Of a stretch of DNA of 21,443 nucleotides, positions 15,716-21,443 are shown piece by piece. The stretch is from Natrinema soli (GTDB lineage Archaea; Halobacteriota; Halobacteria; Halobacteriales; Natrialbaceae). The DNA lies in NCBI RefSeq assembly GCF_028618695.1, contig NZ_JAQIVI010000200.1:1-21443 (forward strand), in the 5' to 3' direction. The notes under the pieces are model-generated. The model ran no database searches, was not told where the DNA came from, and saw only the letters and a list, made by a program, of their open reading frames with translations. The translations under genes were made by a program, and so were the position numbers. The number at the start of each line of letters is the position of its first letter. The stretch's first letter is position 1.

Positions 15716-16091
15716 TTCACAAACGCTTCTTGATTCGAGAGACATAGGAAAGACAATATCCGATTCTGTACGTCGATTCCACCCAATTTCCCTTCGGTTC
15801 AGTCCCAATATGCTTTTGACTAGTACGAATCAATGATTGTAAGGGGTTAGTGTATACCTCGTTTCTTCACCAGCAACACTGCTAGTAGTCCGTCAACCGT
15901 GGACCGACGAACATAGAACCCATAGTTCAAACTGATATGGTTTGAAAATTTCTATGAAGACGTGCTAGATACAAATCGCGTATTCAGCGTATCAACTCCG
16001 CAGTAGAGATCGCGGTGGTGGTTAATACTATCTAGGTAGTTCCTGACTGTGTTTACTGTAAATCAGCGCTTTTTACCGCAATATATCAATC
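15716..16091. other. AT-rich spacer without a supportable gene
   Basis: No frame here has haloarchaeal codon bias. A minus-strand stop-free run of about 35 codons (about 15963-16069, ending TRFVSSTSS) contains HHRDLYCGVDTLN and could be a transposase C-terminal scrap, but it has no start and I cannot assign it. Base composition drops sharply compared with the region left of 15300. Confidence 0.3.
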
Positions 16092-16119
16092 ATGGAATAT
16101 ATCGCCGGCCAGTTACAAC

Positions 16120-16392
16120 TTGATAACGGTCTCTGATGAGATGTTTGAGCAGCTTACGGAGGTCATGATCGAACACGAGTCCGAGAGCATCGCCGACGCG
16201 GTTGCGGCCGCGTCGCTGTTGCAGTTGAACACGACGACGCAACTCTGGCCCAACTTTTCGCTCAGCGGCTTGCCGAATGAGGTCACGAAACCGCAAGAAG
16301 GCGCCGTTACCGTAAAGACGGCCCAAATCACCGTAAACAGAATCGGGAACTGCCTTATCTGCATGTCGGCTTGTTCGTCTGCTGTAAGATAG
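16120..16392 (+). CDS. Possible small ORF with ribbon-helix-helix-like start
   Basis: A 90-codon frame starts at TTG and reads LITVSDEMFEQLTEVMIEHE then SESIADAVAAASLLQL. The first half has GC-rich third positions and an acidic composition, and its strand-helix-helix pattern resembles small ribbon-helix-helix (antitoxin-like) proteins. The second half (from about TKPQEGAV) looks unlike a conserved domain and may be out of frame. Two minus-strand frames overlap it completely but lack haloarchaeal coding character. The frame is also open upstream of the TTG, so the start is unsure. It may be a decayed remnant. Confidence 0.35.
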   Translation: MITVSDEMFEQLTEVMIEHESESIADAVAAASLLQLNTTTQLWPNFSLSGLPNEVTKPQEGAVTVKTAQITVNRIGNCLICMSACSSAVR

Positions 16393-16525
16393 ACGACCAT
16401 ACACGGGAACGCAGTTGGATTCGGAGACGGAAGAGTTGTGATAAATGTACTGTTCCAGTATATTGAACTCACAATCGCAGAGATGCTCTTTACTCCAGAT
16501 TGGATAGATTGGAGAAAGATAGCCC

Positions 16526-16537
16526 AAAGTATAAACC
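16526..16537 (+). promoter_or_regulatory. TATA box with leaderless spacing before a 30-codon ORF
   Basis: AAAGTATAAACC is centred about 28 bases before the ATG at 16560, which is textbook spacing for a leaderless archaeal transcript. Confidence 0.45.
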
Positions 16538-16559
16538 GCCTCTGGTCATACCGACACAC

Positions 16560-16652
16560 ATGGATAAGAAGGAATTGGAAAAGAGGGTTCAGAAACACGT
16601 TGAGAAAAGAAAGGATGCATATGTGAAAATGGGCACTGTTGACTCCGAATAA
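16560..16652 (+). CDS. Candidate 30-residue leaderless microprotein
   Basis: The ATG at 16560 opens MDKKELEKRVQKHVEKRKDA, ending MGTVDSE with a stop at 16650-16652. It is a short, highly charged, basic helix-former. The well-placed TATA box is the main support. It ends five bases before the 3' end of the convergent Fic gene. Codon use is AT-rich like that gene, so the two may have arrived together. It could equally be chance or the start of a decayed gene. Confidence 0.35.
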   Translation: MDKKELEKRVQKHVEKRKDAYVKMGTVDSE

Positions 16653-16656
16653 ACTT

Positions 16657-17532
16657 CTATTTATTTCTCACTCGCTTCAGCTTTTCGCGTAGATCCTTCT
16701 CAGAGTGGTGGTTTAGCGCGGGGTATTCGACATCAAATAATAGATATTCAAAATATTGGTACCAATGCCAGTACAGCGTATCTCGCCTCCAAAGTCGTTC
16801 AAAGTTGCGTTCCGGTGACAAGTGACGGTGAAATTTAGAAAGCAGTACTGCTTTTCCTATTTCGGTTTCATCGCCGGGCCACTTATGACCCTCACCAATT
16901 ACACAATTGGCTAGAGCCAGCTGATAAAGGGTGATCATCGTCGTTCGATGATTGGCATCTGGGAACAGATGAAATGATACAAGAGATGTGACCCAGTGAG
17001 CACATTGGGATGTGATTGGTTCTGTGCGAGGGAATTCACGAAGTATTCGATCTAATTTCCATTTTTTCGCTGATAGTACTTTTTGTGATTTTCTACGGGG
17101 GTCCCGTACATCTACTGTATATTCATGATCTGTCTCTATCTGTGGATCTTCTACCTCTCTGAAAATATTGTAGTTTTTCTGTTTTATATCTTCTTGGTTT
17201 AGTAGAGATAGATCAGTTATTCTGTTATCTTGTAGGTTCAGTAATTCCTGTAGATCAAGGTATCCATCTGATTGTGGCATCTCTCTCTTCTCCTCAAGAA
17301 ATTCTTCTCCTTTAGTTGTTAAACTGTATAGTTCGCTTCCTCTCCTATCTAATAAATCCAGTTTTTGTAGATACCTGCACTGGAGTCGAAGCTGGCTTTT
17401 TGGTATTCTATTTTCAGAAAGACAACAGATGGATATTATACTATTTTTATTAACCTTACACAAGACCTCAACATCAGAGAGAGCAGATGGTCCTGGAGAC
17501 TCACGCCATGAGAGTTCGATTGAATCAGTCAT
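16657..17532 (-). CDS. Winged-HTH/Fic-Doc domain protein
   Basis: This 291-residue protein has two parts. Residues about 15-85 form a winged helix (VEVLCKVNKNSIISICCLSE, then LRLQCRYLQKLDLLDRRGSE and LTTKGEEFLEE). The C-terminal part carries a Fic/Doc-type motif at 188-199, HLFPDANHRTTM, with His188, Phe190, Asp192, Asn194 and Arg196 in the positions of HxFx(D/E)xNxR, preceded by a helix (QCAHWVTSLVSF). The Doc consensus is HxFxDxNKRT, so alanine before Asn is ordinary but His replaces Lys. Fic/Doc enzymes move AMP or phosphate onto proteins and are often toxins. Fused to a DNA-binding head, it could control its own promoter. The gene is AT-rich against its surroundings, a sign of transfer. 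A TATA-like TTATAC lies at 17568-17576. Confidence 0.75.
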   Translation of the reverse strand: MTDSIELSWRESPGPSALSDVEVLCKVNKNSIISICCLSENRIPKSQLRLQCRYLQKLDLLDRRGSELYSLTTKGEEFLEEKREMPQSDGYLDLQELLNLQDNRITDLSLLNQEDIKQKNYNIFREVEDPQIETDHEYTVDVRDPRRKSQKVLSAKKWKLDRILREFPRTEPITSQCAHWVTSLVSFHLFPDANHRTTMITLYQLALANCVIGEGHKWPGDETEIGKAVLLSKFHRHLSPERNFERLWRRDTLYWHWYQYFEYLLFDVEYPALNHHSEKDLREKLKRVRNK

Positions 17533-17584
17533 GATTGTGAACAGGATTCCTCAGGTAGATACTTCTGTGTATAACTACAGTCTT

Positions 17585-17806
17585 GTCAATCTTGCCCTAA
17601 TTCTGTTAGAATCGTTGTTGTTCCTGAGTGAACAACCGGTCTGATGGAGGCAAACGGTGAACGCGCTGACGGGCGTCGCCGTCCGCTCGTTCTCCCAATA
17701 TTCTTCTAAATCCGTCTCATAGCTATCGCTGAGCAGGTCTGCGAGCATTTTAGCCAATTCACTCAACGACCTGCTCGTTTCTCAAACTGGCTCAACTAGA
17801 CAGCGC
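17585..17806 (-). pseudogene. Left end and N-terminal relic of an IS6-like haloarchaeal transposase
   Basis: Reading leftward from 17806, a likely terminal sequence GGCGCTGTCTAGTTGAGCC is followed about 25 bases later by a frame SRSLSELAKMLADLLSDSYE, then EEYWENERTATPVSAF and CLHQTGCSLR. This is the N-terminal pattern I associate with haloarchaeal IS6-like DDE transposases (ERTATPVRAFAVRLH...GCSLRET). After GCSLR the frame is lost by a small deletion, but TTTILTELG can be read in another phase. The frame then stops, and the catalytic domain is missing. It abuts the promoter region of the Fic gene. Family naming is from memory. Confidence 0.55.
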
Positions 17807-17873
17807 CTTTACCATCCAAATGGCCCCACGGTACACCAGACAGCGGTGTTTGGATCCCACTGACTGTTTGTTC

Positions 17874-18007
17874 GGACGTATTTCGCTAGTAGTTAAGCGA
17901 ACTTTTGGGTATGGGCCATCTCAACGTAGCCGTTTACAGCACCGTGAGCAAAAACCACCGAATCGCTATACCCAGAACTTGTCTGAATGACTAACCGAAA
18001 TACGTCG
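17874..18007. mobile_element. MITE-like element, about 134 bases, with long imperfect inverted repeats
   Basis: The ends are inverted copies of each other. GACGTATTTCG (17875-17885) is repeated perfectly as CGAAATACGTC (17996-18006). The similarity continues inward with mismatches for nearly 40 bases to GGGTAT (17907-17912) against ATACCC (17968-17973). The centre (about 55 bases) has no coding frame. Size and structure fit a miniature inverted-repeat element mobilised in trans. No clear target duplication is seen, so the insertion may be old. Confidence 0.55.
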
Positions 18008-18031
18008 CCACTGGGACCAGTGCCCAGCTAA

Positions 18032-18130
18032 CTATGGCTCTCGAGAGATTCGACTCTCGTGCGGAGTGCTCGAAGCTCGTTCGTCAGCGTCTGGATGGTT
18101 GACTGTGCGTCGTCGCTGTCAGTAGAAGTC
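18032..18130 (-). pseudogene. C-terminal coiled-coil scrap of an unidentified protein
   Basis: On the minus strand a start-less frame reads STDSDDAQSTIQTL, then LRALRTRVESLESHS and a TAG at 18032-18034. The acidic start and heptad pattern with GC-rich codons look like a real haloarchaeal C-terminus. A stop lies just upstream in frame, and at about 18128 the sequence turns into the plus-strand relic described next. The parent protein is unknown. Confidence 0.35.
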
Positions 18131-18915
18131 GAGATCTATCAGCTGAAGGATCCGGACGCGGTTTCGAAAGATCACCCGTCCTATCATCTGAAAGTGAAGG
18201 TCTTAGTCAACAAGTCAATGAACGACAGCGAGGCATGAACGTGGGCCAATCGCCACGAGGTAACTGAGCAGATCGAGGAGACACTGTTGAACGCGCTCCG
18301 CTGAGAAGACATTCCGCTGGTCCCGATGGTAGCAGTGTCTACGTAGCTGACGATCACTTCGACGCCGTCGTTCGAGACGATCAGGTTGAACTCTACGAAG
18401 ACCCGACGCCGCGCCTCGAGGCGAAGTCCGATCACCTGTTGATGACGACGCTTCGGGATATGGGCGAAACTGCCCGAGACGTGACCGGGACGGTCGTGAT
18501 TGACGGCGGTGCGACCGTCAACGATCTCGCGGCCCAGCTGGAGAAACATCCCGCCACGATCTACCGAGCAATCGAAGATCTCGGCGAAGTACTCGATCTC
18601 GATCAGGGCGACGTCTTGTTCCGGGCCCAGAAGTACCGCGAGGAACTGCGAGCGCTCGTCGAGTCGGCCGAGTACGCGATCGAGAGCTACGCCGATCGGA
18701 TGCAACACCTCATGGGCTTAACCGATCACGTCGCCGAGTCGTCGCCCTTCCAGAAGTGGCTCGCGAAGAACAGAGCCGACCTCGAGTTCGACGAGCAGGG
18801 CGAGCCCCGTCAGATGCGGATCGATACGATTCTCTCTCGGCTGAAGTCGGATAGCTTCGAGAACCTCGGAACGATCGCTAGTGAGGCCCTCGAGAACGAG
18901 TTGGGGAATGTGTAG
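18128..18915 (+). pseudogene. Degenerate plasmid-type protein gene with intact C-terminal HTH region
   Basis: One protein can be followed across damage. VEIYQLKDPDAVSKDH from 18128 runs to YHLKVKVLVNKSMNDSEA, a TGA (18236), then TWANRHEVTEQIEETLLNAL and a second TGA (18302). EDIPLV is followed by a one-base shift at about 18320 into SSVYVADDHFDAVVRDDQ. From there the frame is open to 18915 and contains a winged-helix-like DDGGATVNDLAAQLEKH-type segment (about 18505-18590) and a helical C-terminus (SRLKSDSFENLG). I recognise the order from uncharacterised haloarchaeal proteins of plasmids and integrated elements. The open 158-codon part (ATG 18439) could still be made, but without its N-terminal domain. 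The true 5' end is missing. Confidence 0.65.
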
Positions 18916-19215
18916 CGATGCGAGCTCGTTCCGACGAAGTCCCTATGTACACAGTGCGAGGACTAAGAGTTCATCATTTGGGTCGTCAGCGGCGTTGTAG
19001 ATCCGCCGCACTTGCGCGCTCGAGAGGGGTGCATTATCGGGTTCAGGACGTTCTCACCCATATTCCATCTCAATGGTTGCTGTGGGGTTGTAGGTGGCTT
19101 TCCCTCGCCGCTGAAGGTGGTCATAGAATTACGAGACATCGCCAAGGTAGCGGAGTTTCGAGGCGTCCGCGTCGAGCCTGTTCGGCCAAGAAACCGACGA
19201 CTTCACCGACCGGCA
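18909..19215 (-). pseudogene. Relic of a tyrosine recombinase (XerC/D-like integrase)
   Basis: In one minus-strand phase the remains read DASKLRYLGDVS, stop (19129), FYDHLQRRGKATYNPTATIE then MEYG, stop (19054), ERPEPDNAPLSSAQVRRIYN, ADDPNDELLVLALCT, stop (18943), GLRRNELASLH. The last block, with LALCxxGLRRNEL, is the region of the first catalytic arginine (R of GLRR) of tyrosine recombinases, and the FYDHL...NP part matches the end of the core-binding domain. Further upstream a second phase reads GEVVGFLAEQAR, so there is also a frameshift near 19180. Everything after the first Arg motif (H-x-x-R, Tyr) is missing. It ends tail-to-tail with the plasmid-type pseudogene, with which it may have shared an element. 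Confidence 0.65.
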
Positions 19216-19355
19216 CGAGCAGTAGATGAGGCCGACGCTCTCAATGCATACGATGTGGGCTACCTAGGGTTACGTTCAGTGAAACCGTCACTGAATCAGC
19301 TGCTCAGTAGATATGCGACACGAACAACTAAGACGGGGGGTGCACAGGTGTGGGC

Positions 19356-19949
19356 ATGACCGATGACATCGAAGCGATGACGCGGTTCCCTGTCCCGGAC
19401 GTCGAGGACCTTCCCGAAGACCTGCAGGAACGGATCGAGTCGGAGACCGAACGCGCGGGGTTCACCCCGAACGTCTTCCTCGCGCTGGGCTACCGACCAC
19501 AGCAGGCGCGGGCATTCGTTGACTACCACGATGCCCTGCTGGAGGAGACCGAACTCGAACGCGAGGAAATAGAACTCCTGGTCGTCGCGGTCAGCGGTGT
19601 CAACGACTGCCTGTACTGCATCGTCGCCCACGGGGCGCTGTTGCGCATCTACGCCGAGGCCCCGCGGCTGGCCGAACAGATCGCCTCGAACCACCGCACC
19701 GCGGAGATAAATGAACGCCACCGCGCGATGCTGGACTTCGCGGTGAAACTTACCGAAGACCCGGCCGCAGTCTCCGAAAACGACATCGAACGCCTCGAAG
19801 ATCACGGGTTCAGTCGCAAGACAGTCTGGGACATCGGCAACGTCGTCAGCTTCTACAACCTCTCCAACCGGATGGCACACCTTGCCGACATGCGACCGAA
19901 CGACGAATTTTACCAATTAGGACGCGACCAAACTAGAAAGGAGGAATAA
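19356..19949 (+). CDS. AhpD-like (carboxymuconolactone decarboxylase-type) peroxidase-related protein
   Basis: This 197-residue cytoplasmic protein is of the AhpD/CMD fold. The redox motif is NDCLYCIVAHG, with Cys85, Cys88 and His92 (CxxC-3x-H) preceded by a helix carrying Glu. The leading region FTPNVFLALGYRPQQARAFV and trailing helices with FYNLSNRMAHLAD match 'uncharacterised peroxidase-related' members of about 190-200 residues. Such proteins reduce peroxides or act as thiol-disulfide partners; the donor is unknown. The start is the ATG at 19356; a GTG two codons earlier is possible. It lies right of the recombinase relic and left of the 172-base MITE-like element, so it is probably monocistronic. 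Confidence 0.9.
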   Translation: MTDDIEAMTRFPVPDVEDLPEDLQERIESETERAGFTPNVFLALGYRPQQARAFVDYHDALLEETELEREEIELLVVAVSGVNDCLYCIVAHGALLRIYAEAPRLAEQIASNHRTAEINERHRAMLDFAVKLTEDPAAVSENDIERLEDHGFSRKTVWDIGNVVSFYNLSNRMAHLADMRPNDEFYQLGRDQTRKEE

Positions 19950-19953
19950 CGGA

Positions 19954-20125
19954 CAACGCTCTTGTGAAGCACGTTGTTGGTGGAGAGCTGTCTGGTGGTT
20001 TCGACACAGCACGGAGTTCATCGAGCGCCGATCAAGTTATCGATCTGAGCAGCTATGAGGGTGGTTTTACGATCGGCCCTGACCGCTAATCGCGGTTACC
20101 AACAATCTCCTTCACAAGAGCGTTT
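19954..20125. mobile_element. MITE-like element, 172 bases, with 28-base terminal inverted repeats
   Basis: The left end 19954-19981 and the right end 20098-20125 are inverted copies matching at 24 of 28 positions; AACGCTCTTGTGAAG and TTGTTGGT are identical in both. The interior (116 bases) has no long frame. It sits between the stop of the AhpD-like gene (five bases away) and the end of ridA (ten bases away), filling the whole gap between convergent genes. This is typical of a non-autonomous miniature transposon. No obvious target duplication or matching transposase is in the window. It might also act as a bidirectional terminator through its long stem. Confidence 0.7.
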
Positions 20126-20135
20126 GACGAGGTAA

Positions 20136-20510
20136 TCAACGTTCAGCAATCACCTCAATCTCAACATCAATAGGGACTGGGAGCGATGTAACTTCAACGG
20201 CGCTTCGGGCCGGAAACGGAGGGGTCATATACTCGCCGTAAACATCGTTGACTGCCTCATAGGTATCCATATCGGTTACAAATACGGTCGCCTTGACGAC
20301 ATCGTCAAGTGAGCAGTCAGCCGCATTGAGTACGGATTTTACATTCTCAAGTGTCTGTCTTGTTTGGTCACGAATTCCGCTATCAATTATATCACCAGAG
20401 GTAGGGTCAATTGGCCCCTGGCCAGAGACGTAGACAGTTGTGTCTGTAATGGTACCTTGCGAAAATGGACCGATGCTTTCTGGTGCTGCTGTTGTCGTAA
20501 TCTCTTTCAT
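20136..20510 (-). CDS. ridA: RidA family (YjgF/UK114) enamine/imine deaminase
   Basis: This protein is 124 residues, the normal length for this trimeric cytoplasmic family. It hydrolyses reactive enamine/imine intermediates released by PLP enzymes. Visible marks are PFSQGT near the start, VYVSGQGPIDPTSG, the helix TLENVKSVLNAA, VVKATVFVTDMD, and PPFPARSAVEV with Arg102, the substrate-carboxylate-binding residue of active members, followed by the final strand IDVEIEVIAE. All key positions look intact. It lies 110 bases downstream of the creatininase gene on the same strand, so the two may share a transcript. That fits a catabolic role on an amide or imino compound, though this is inference. 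Confidence 0.93.
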   Translation of the reverse strand: MKEITTTAAPESIGPFSQGTITDTTVYVSGQGPIDPTSGDIIDSGIRDQTRQTLENVKSVLNAADCSLDDVVKATVFVTDMDTYEAVNDVYGEYMTPPFPARSAVEVTSLPVPIDVEIEVIAER

Positions 20511-20620
20511 AGTTGTTGTAGCTGTGAGTCGTTGTGGGTCCGGTTCGTCTCGGAAACGTACTCAAATTGTCGGAAGATGATTGTGGCCAGTGAGGTGGAC
20601 ACACTCACCAAACAACGAAT

Positions 20621-21430
20621 TTAGTTAGTATTCTGTTCGTGTACCTCCTTTAGCAGGCCAGCAAGCGCTTCTGCTGTCCCCTCGAAGATTTGCTGTCCGG
20701 TAGTCTCATCGGCGACGCTTGGGTCACCGATTGCTCCGCTATCAGAATATTTTTCGAATGGGCGATATACTGACAGTGGACCACCGCTGACAAGATCATC
20801 ACCACCGAGGTCATACTCCTCTTCCCAATACGTTGCAGGCATCGTATCAGTATCGACCAGTTCCGGATAAAGATACAGCATCAACGCTGTCTCGAACTCA
20901 CCACCATGGGCCATCCCGCCCATGTCACTGTCACGAATCTGGTCTACGAGGTCAGTCACTAACTCAAAGTATGTAATTCCGAGGATTTCGGTTTCCGGAT
21001 GTTCTCGCCCAAGTTCCGACACTGCAGCGCCGATGAGCGGAGTATTCCCTCCATGGCCATTTACGAGTACCACTGCATCAAATCCATTTGAGAGACCTGA
21101 ATCTGCGGTGTCACGGATTAGACCGAGGAGCGTCTCGAACTCCGCAGTAAGTGTTCCACCAAATGAAAGGTGGTGGGGTGAATAGCCAGGTCGGACTGGA
21201 GGTGTGACTAGGATCGGGAGTTCATTAGCAACACGTTTGGCACCTGCTGTTGCCACGCTATCCGCTAGTAACGTGTCAGTTAGAACAGGGAGATGTTCAC
21301 CATGCTGTTCGATGCTTCCAACCGGAATAACGAGCACGGATCCATCGGTCTCACCGACAGTCACGATATTGTCCGCTGACTGCGCTCCAAACGAGACCGT
21401 CTCGTCTAGTTGTAGAGTTTGGCGCGTCAT
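20621..21430 (-). CDS. Creatininase-family metal-dependent amidohydrolase
   Basis: This 269-residue protein is of typical length for the creatinine amidohydrolase family. The metal-binding marks are present: GSIEQHGEHLP (residues 38-48, with Glu41, His43 and the following Asp52), SPHHLSFGGT (84-93), VNGHGGNT (123-130, His126) and MAHGGEFETALM (173-184). These give the di-metal centre expected for a cyclic or linear amide hydrolase. Known relatives act on creatinine, on formamides in flavin/F420 synthesis (ArfB-like), or on mycofactocin peptide (MftE-like), so the substrate cannot be set from motifs. The start is the ATG at 21430, 13 bases from the window edge. It probably forms an operon with ridA. 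Confidence 0.92.
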   Translation of the reverse strand: MTRQTLQLDETVSFGAQSADNIVTVGETDGSVLVIPVGSIEQHGEHLPVLTDTLLADSVATAGAKRVANELPILVTPPVRPGYSPHHLSFGGTLTAEFETLLGLIRDTADSGLSNGFDAVVLVNGHGGNTPLIGAAVSELGREHPETEILGITYFELVTDLVDQIRDSDMGGMAHGGEFETALMLYLYPELVDTDTMPATYWEEEYDLGGDDLVSGGPLSVYRPFEKYSDSGAIGDPSVADETTGQQIFEGTAEALAGLLKEVHEQNTN

Positions 21431-21443
21431 ACGATACGGTACT

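Noticed and set aside
16090..16598. Two overlapping minus-strand frames (145 and 161 codons)
   Set aside because: One is strongly basic and the other Cys/Ser-rich with poor codon bias. The plus-strand frame at 16120 explains the GC-rich third positions better.
18042..18059. CGAGAG-ATTCGA-CTCTCG stem-loop that looks like a tRNA T-arm
   Set aside because: No acceptor, D or anticodon arms can be built around it, and it falls inside a coding scrap on the minus strand.
19296..19916. 206-codon minus-strand frame opposite the AhpD-like gene
   Set aside because: Mirror of a GC-rich gene; the plus strand carries the CxxC motif and family architecture.
1..21443. CRISPR array, rRNA, tRNA or replication origin
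   Set aside because: No regularly spaced direct repeats, no tRNA-like cloverleaf and no origin-recognition repeat clusters next to an orc1/cdc6 gene were seen by eye.

Overview
The window looks like haloarchaeal DNA (class Halobacteria). The evidence is the high GC content with GC-rich third codon positions, strongly acidic proteins, twin-arginine signal peptides on the exported proteins, TATA-like boxes 25-32 bases before start codons (leaderless or near-leaderless genes), an archaeal TBP fragment, and haloarchaeal-type insertion-sequence and plasmid debris. No rRNA, tRNA or CRISPR array is visible. It reads as chromosome or megaplasmid sequence in which ordinary gene blocks are separated by junkyards of decayed mobile DNA.

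Layout. (1) 1-4152: the end of a membrane-anchored SDR oxidoreductase, a truncated DUF21 gene, a UspA protein on the other strand, and two full-length tandem DUF21-CBS (CNNM/CorC-like) paralogues. (2) 4187-5879: a graveyard holding the C-terminal half of a TBP, the frameshifted N-terminus of a Tat-exported S8 protease, the C-terminal third of a large HTH protein, and the C-terminus of an IS4/IS5-superfamily transposase. (3) 6096-11670: an envelope block with an AI-2E/PerM-type permease, two translationally coupled membrane proteins, a Tat-exported protein built from two similar halves, a formate/nitrite-type channel, and a diacylglycerol-kinase-like gene broken by one base at its GGDGT motif. 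(4) 11766-15715: the 5' stub of a glycosyltransferase-like gene abutting a three-gene cassette on the minus strand (100-aa protein, CxxC protein, about 820-aa HTH protein whose frame now runs on into the stub). A small divergent gene sits at the head, with a perfect palindrome between them. (5) 15716-19215: an AT-rich accessory stretch with a wHTH-Fic/Doc gene, small uncertain ORFs, an IS6-like transposase stub, a MITE-like element, a nonsense-ridden plasmid-type gene and a tyrosine-recombinase relic. (6) 19356-21430: an AhpD-like CxxC protein, a second MITE-like element of 172 bases, RidA, and a creatininase-family amidohydrolase.

How it fits together. The HTH protein occurs twice, once whole in the 11.8-15.7 kb cassette and once as a C-terminal fragment at about 5.0-5.7 kb. 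Near both 3' ends lies the 5' stub of an interrupted gene on the opposite strand. With the recombinase relic and plasmid-type pseudogene at 18.1-19.2 kb, this suggests repeated integration and decay of one kind of haloarchaeal element. The HTH/CxxC/100-aa cassette with its palindromic divergent promoter is the best candidate for an undescribed system, and the wHTH-Fic gene is second. All functions are read from sequence motifs without database searches.
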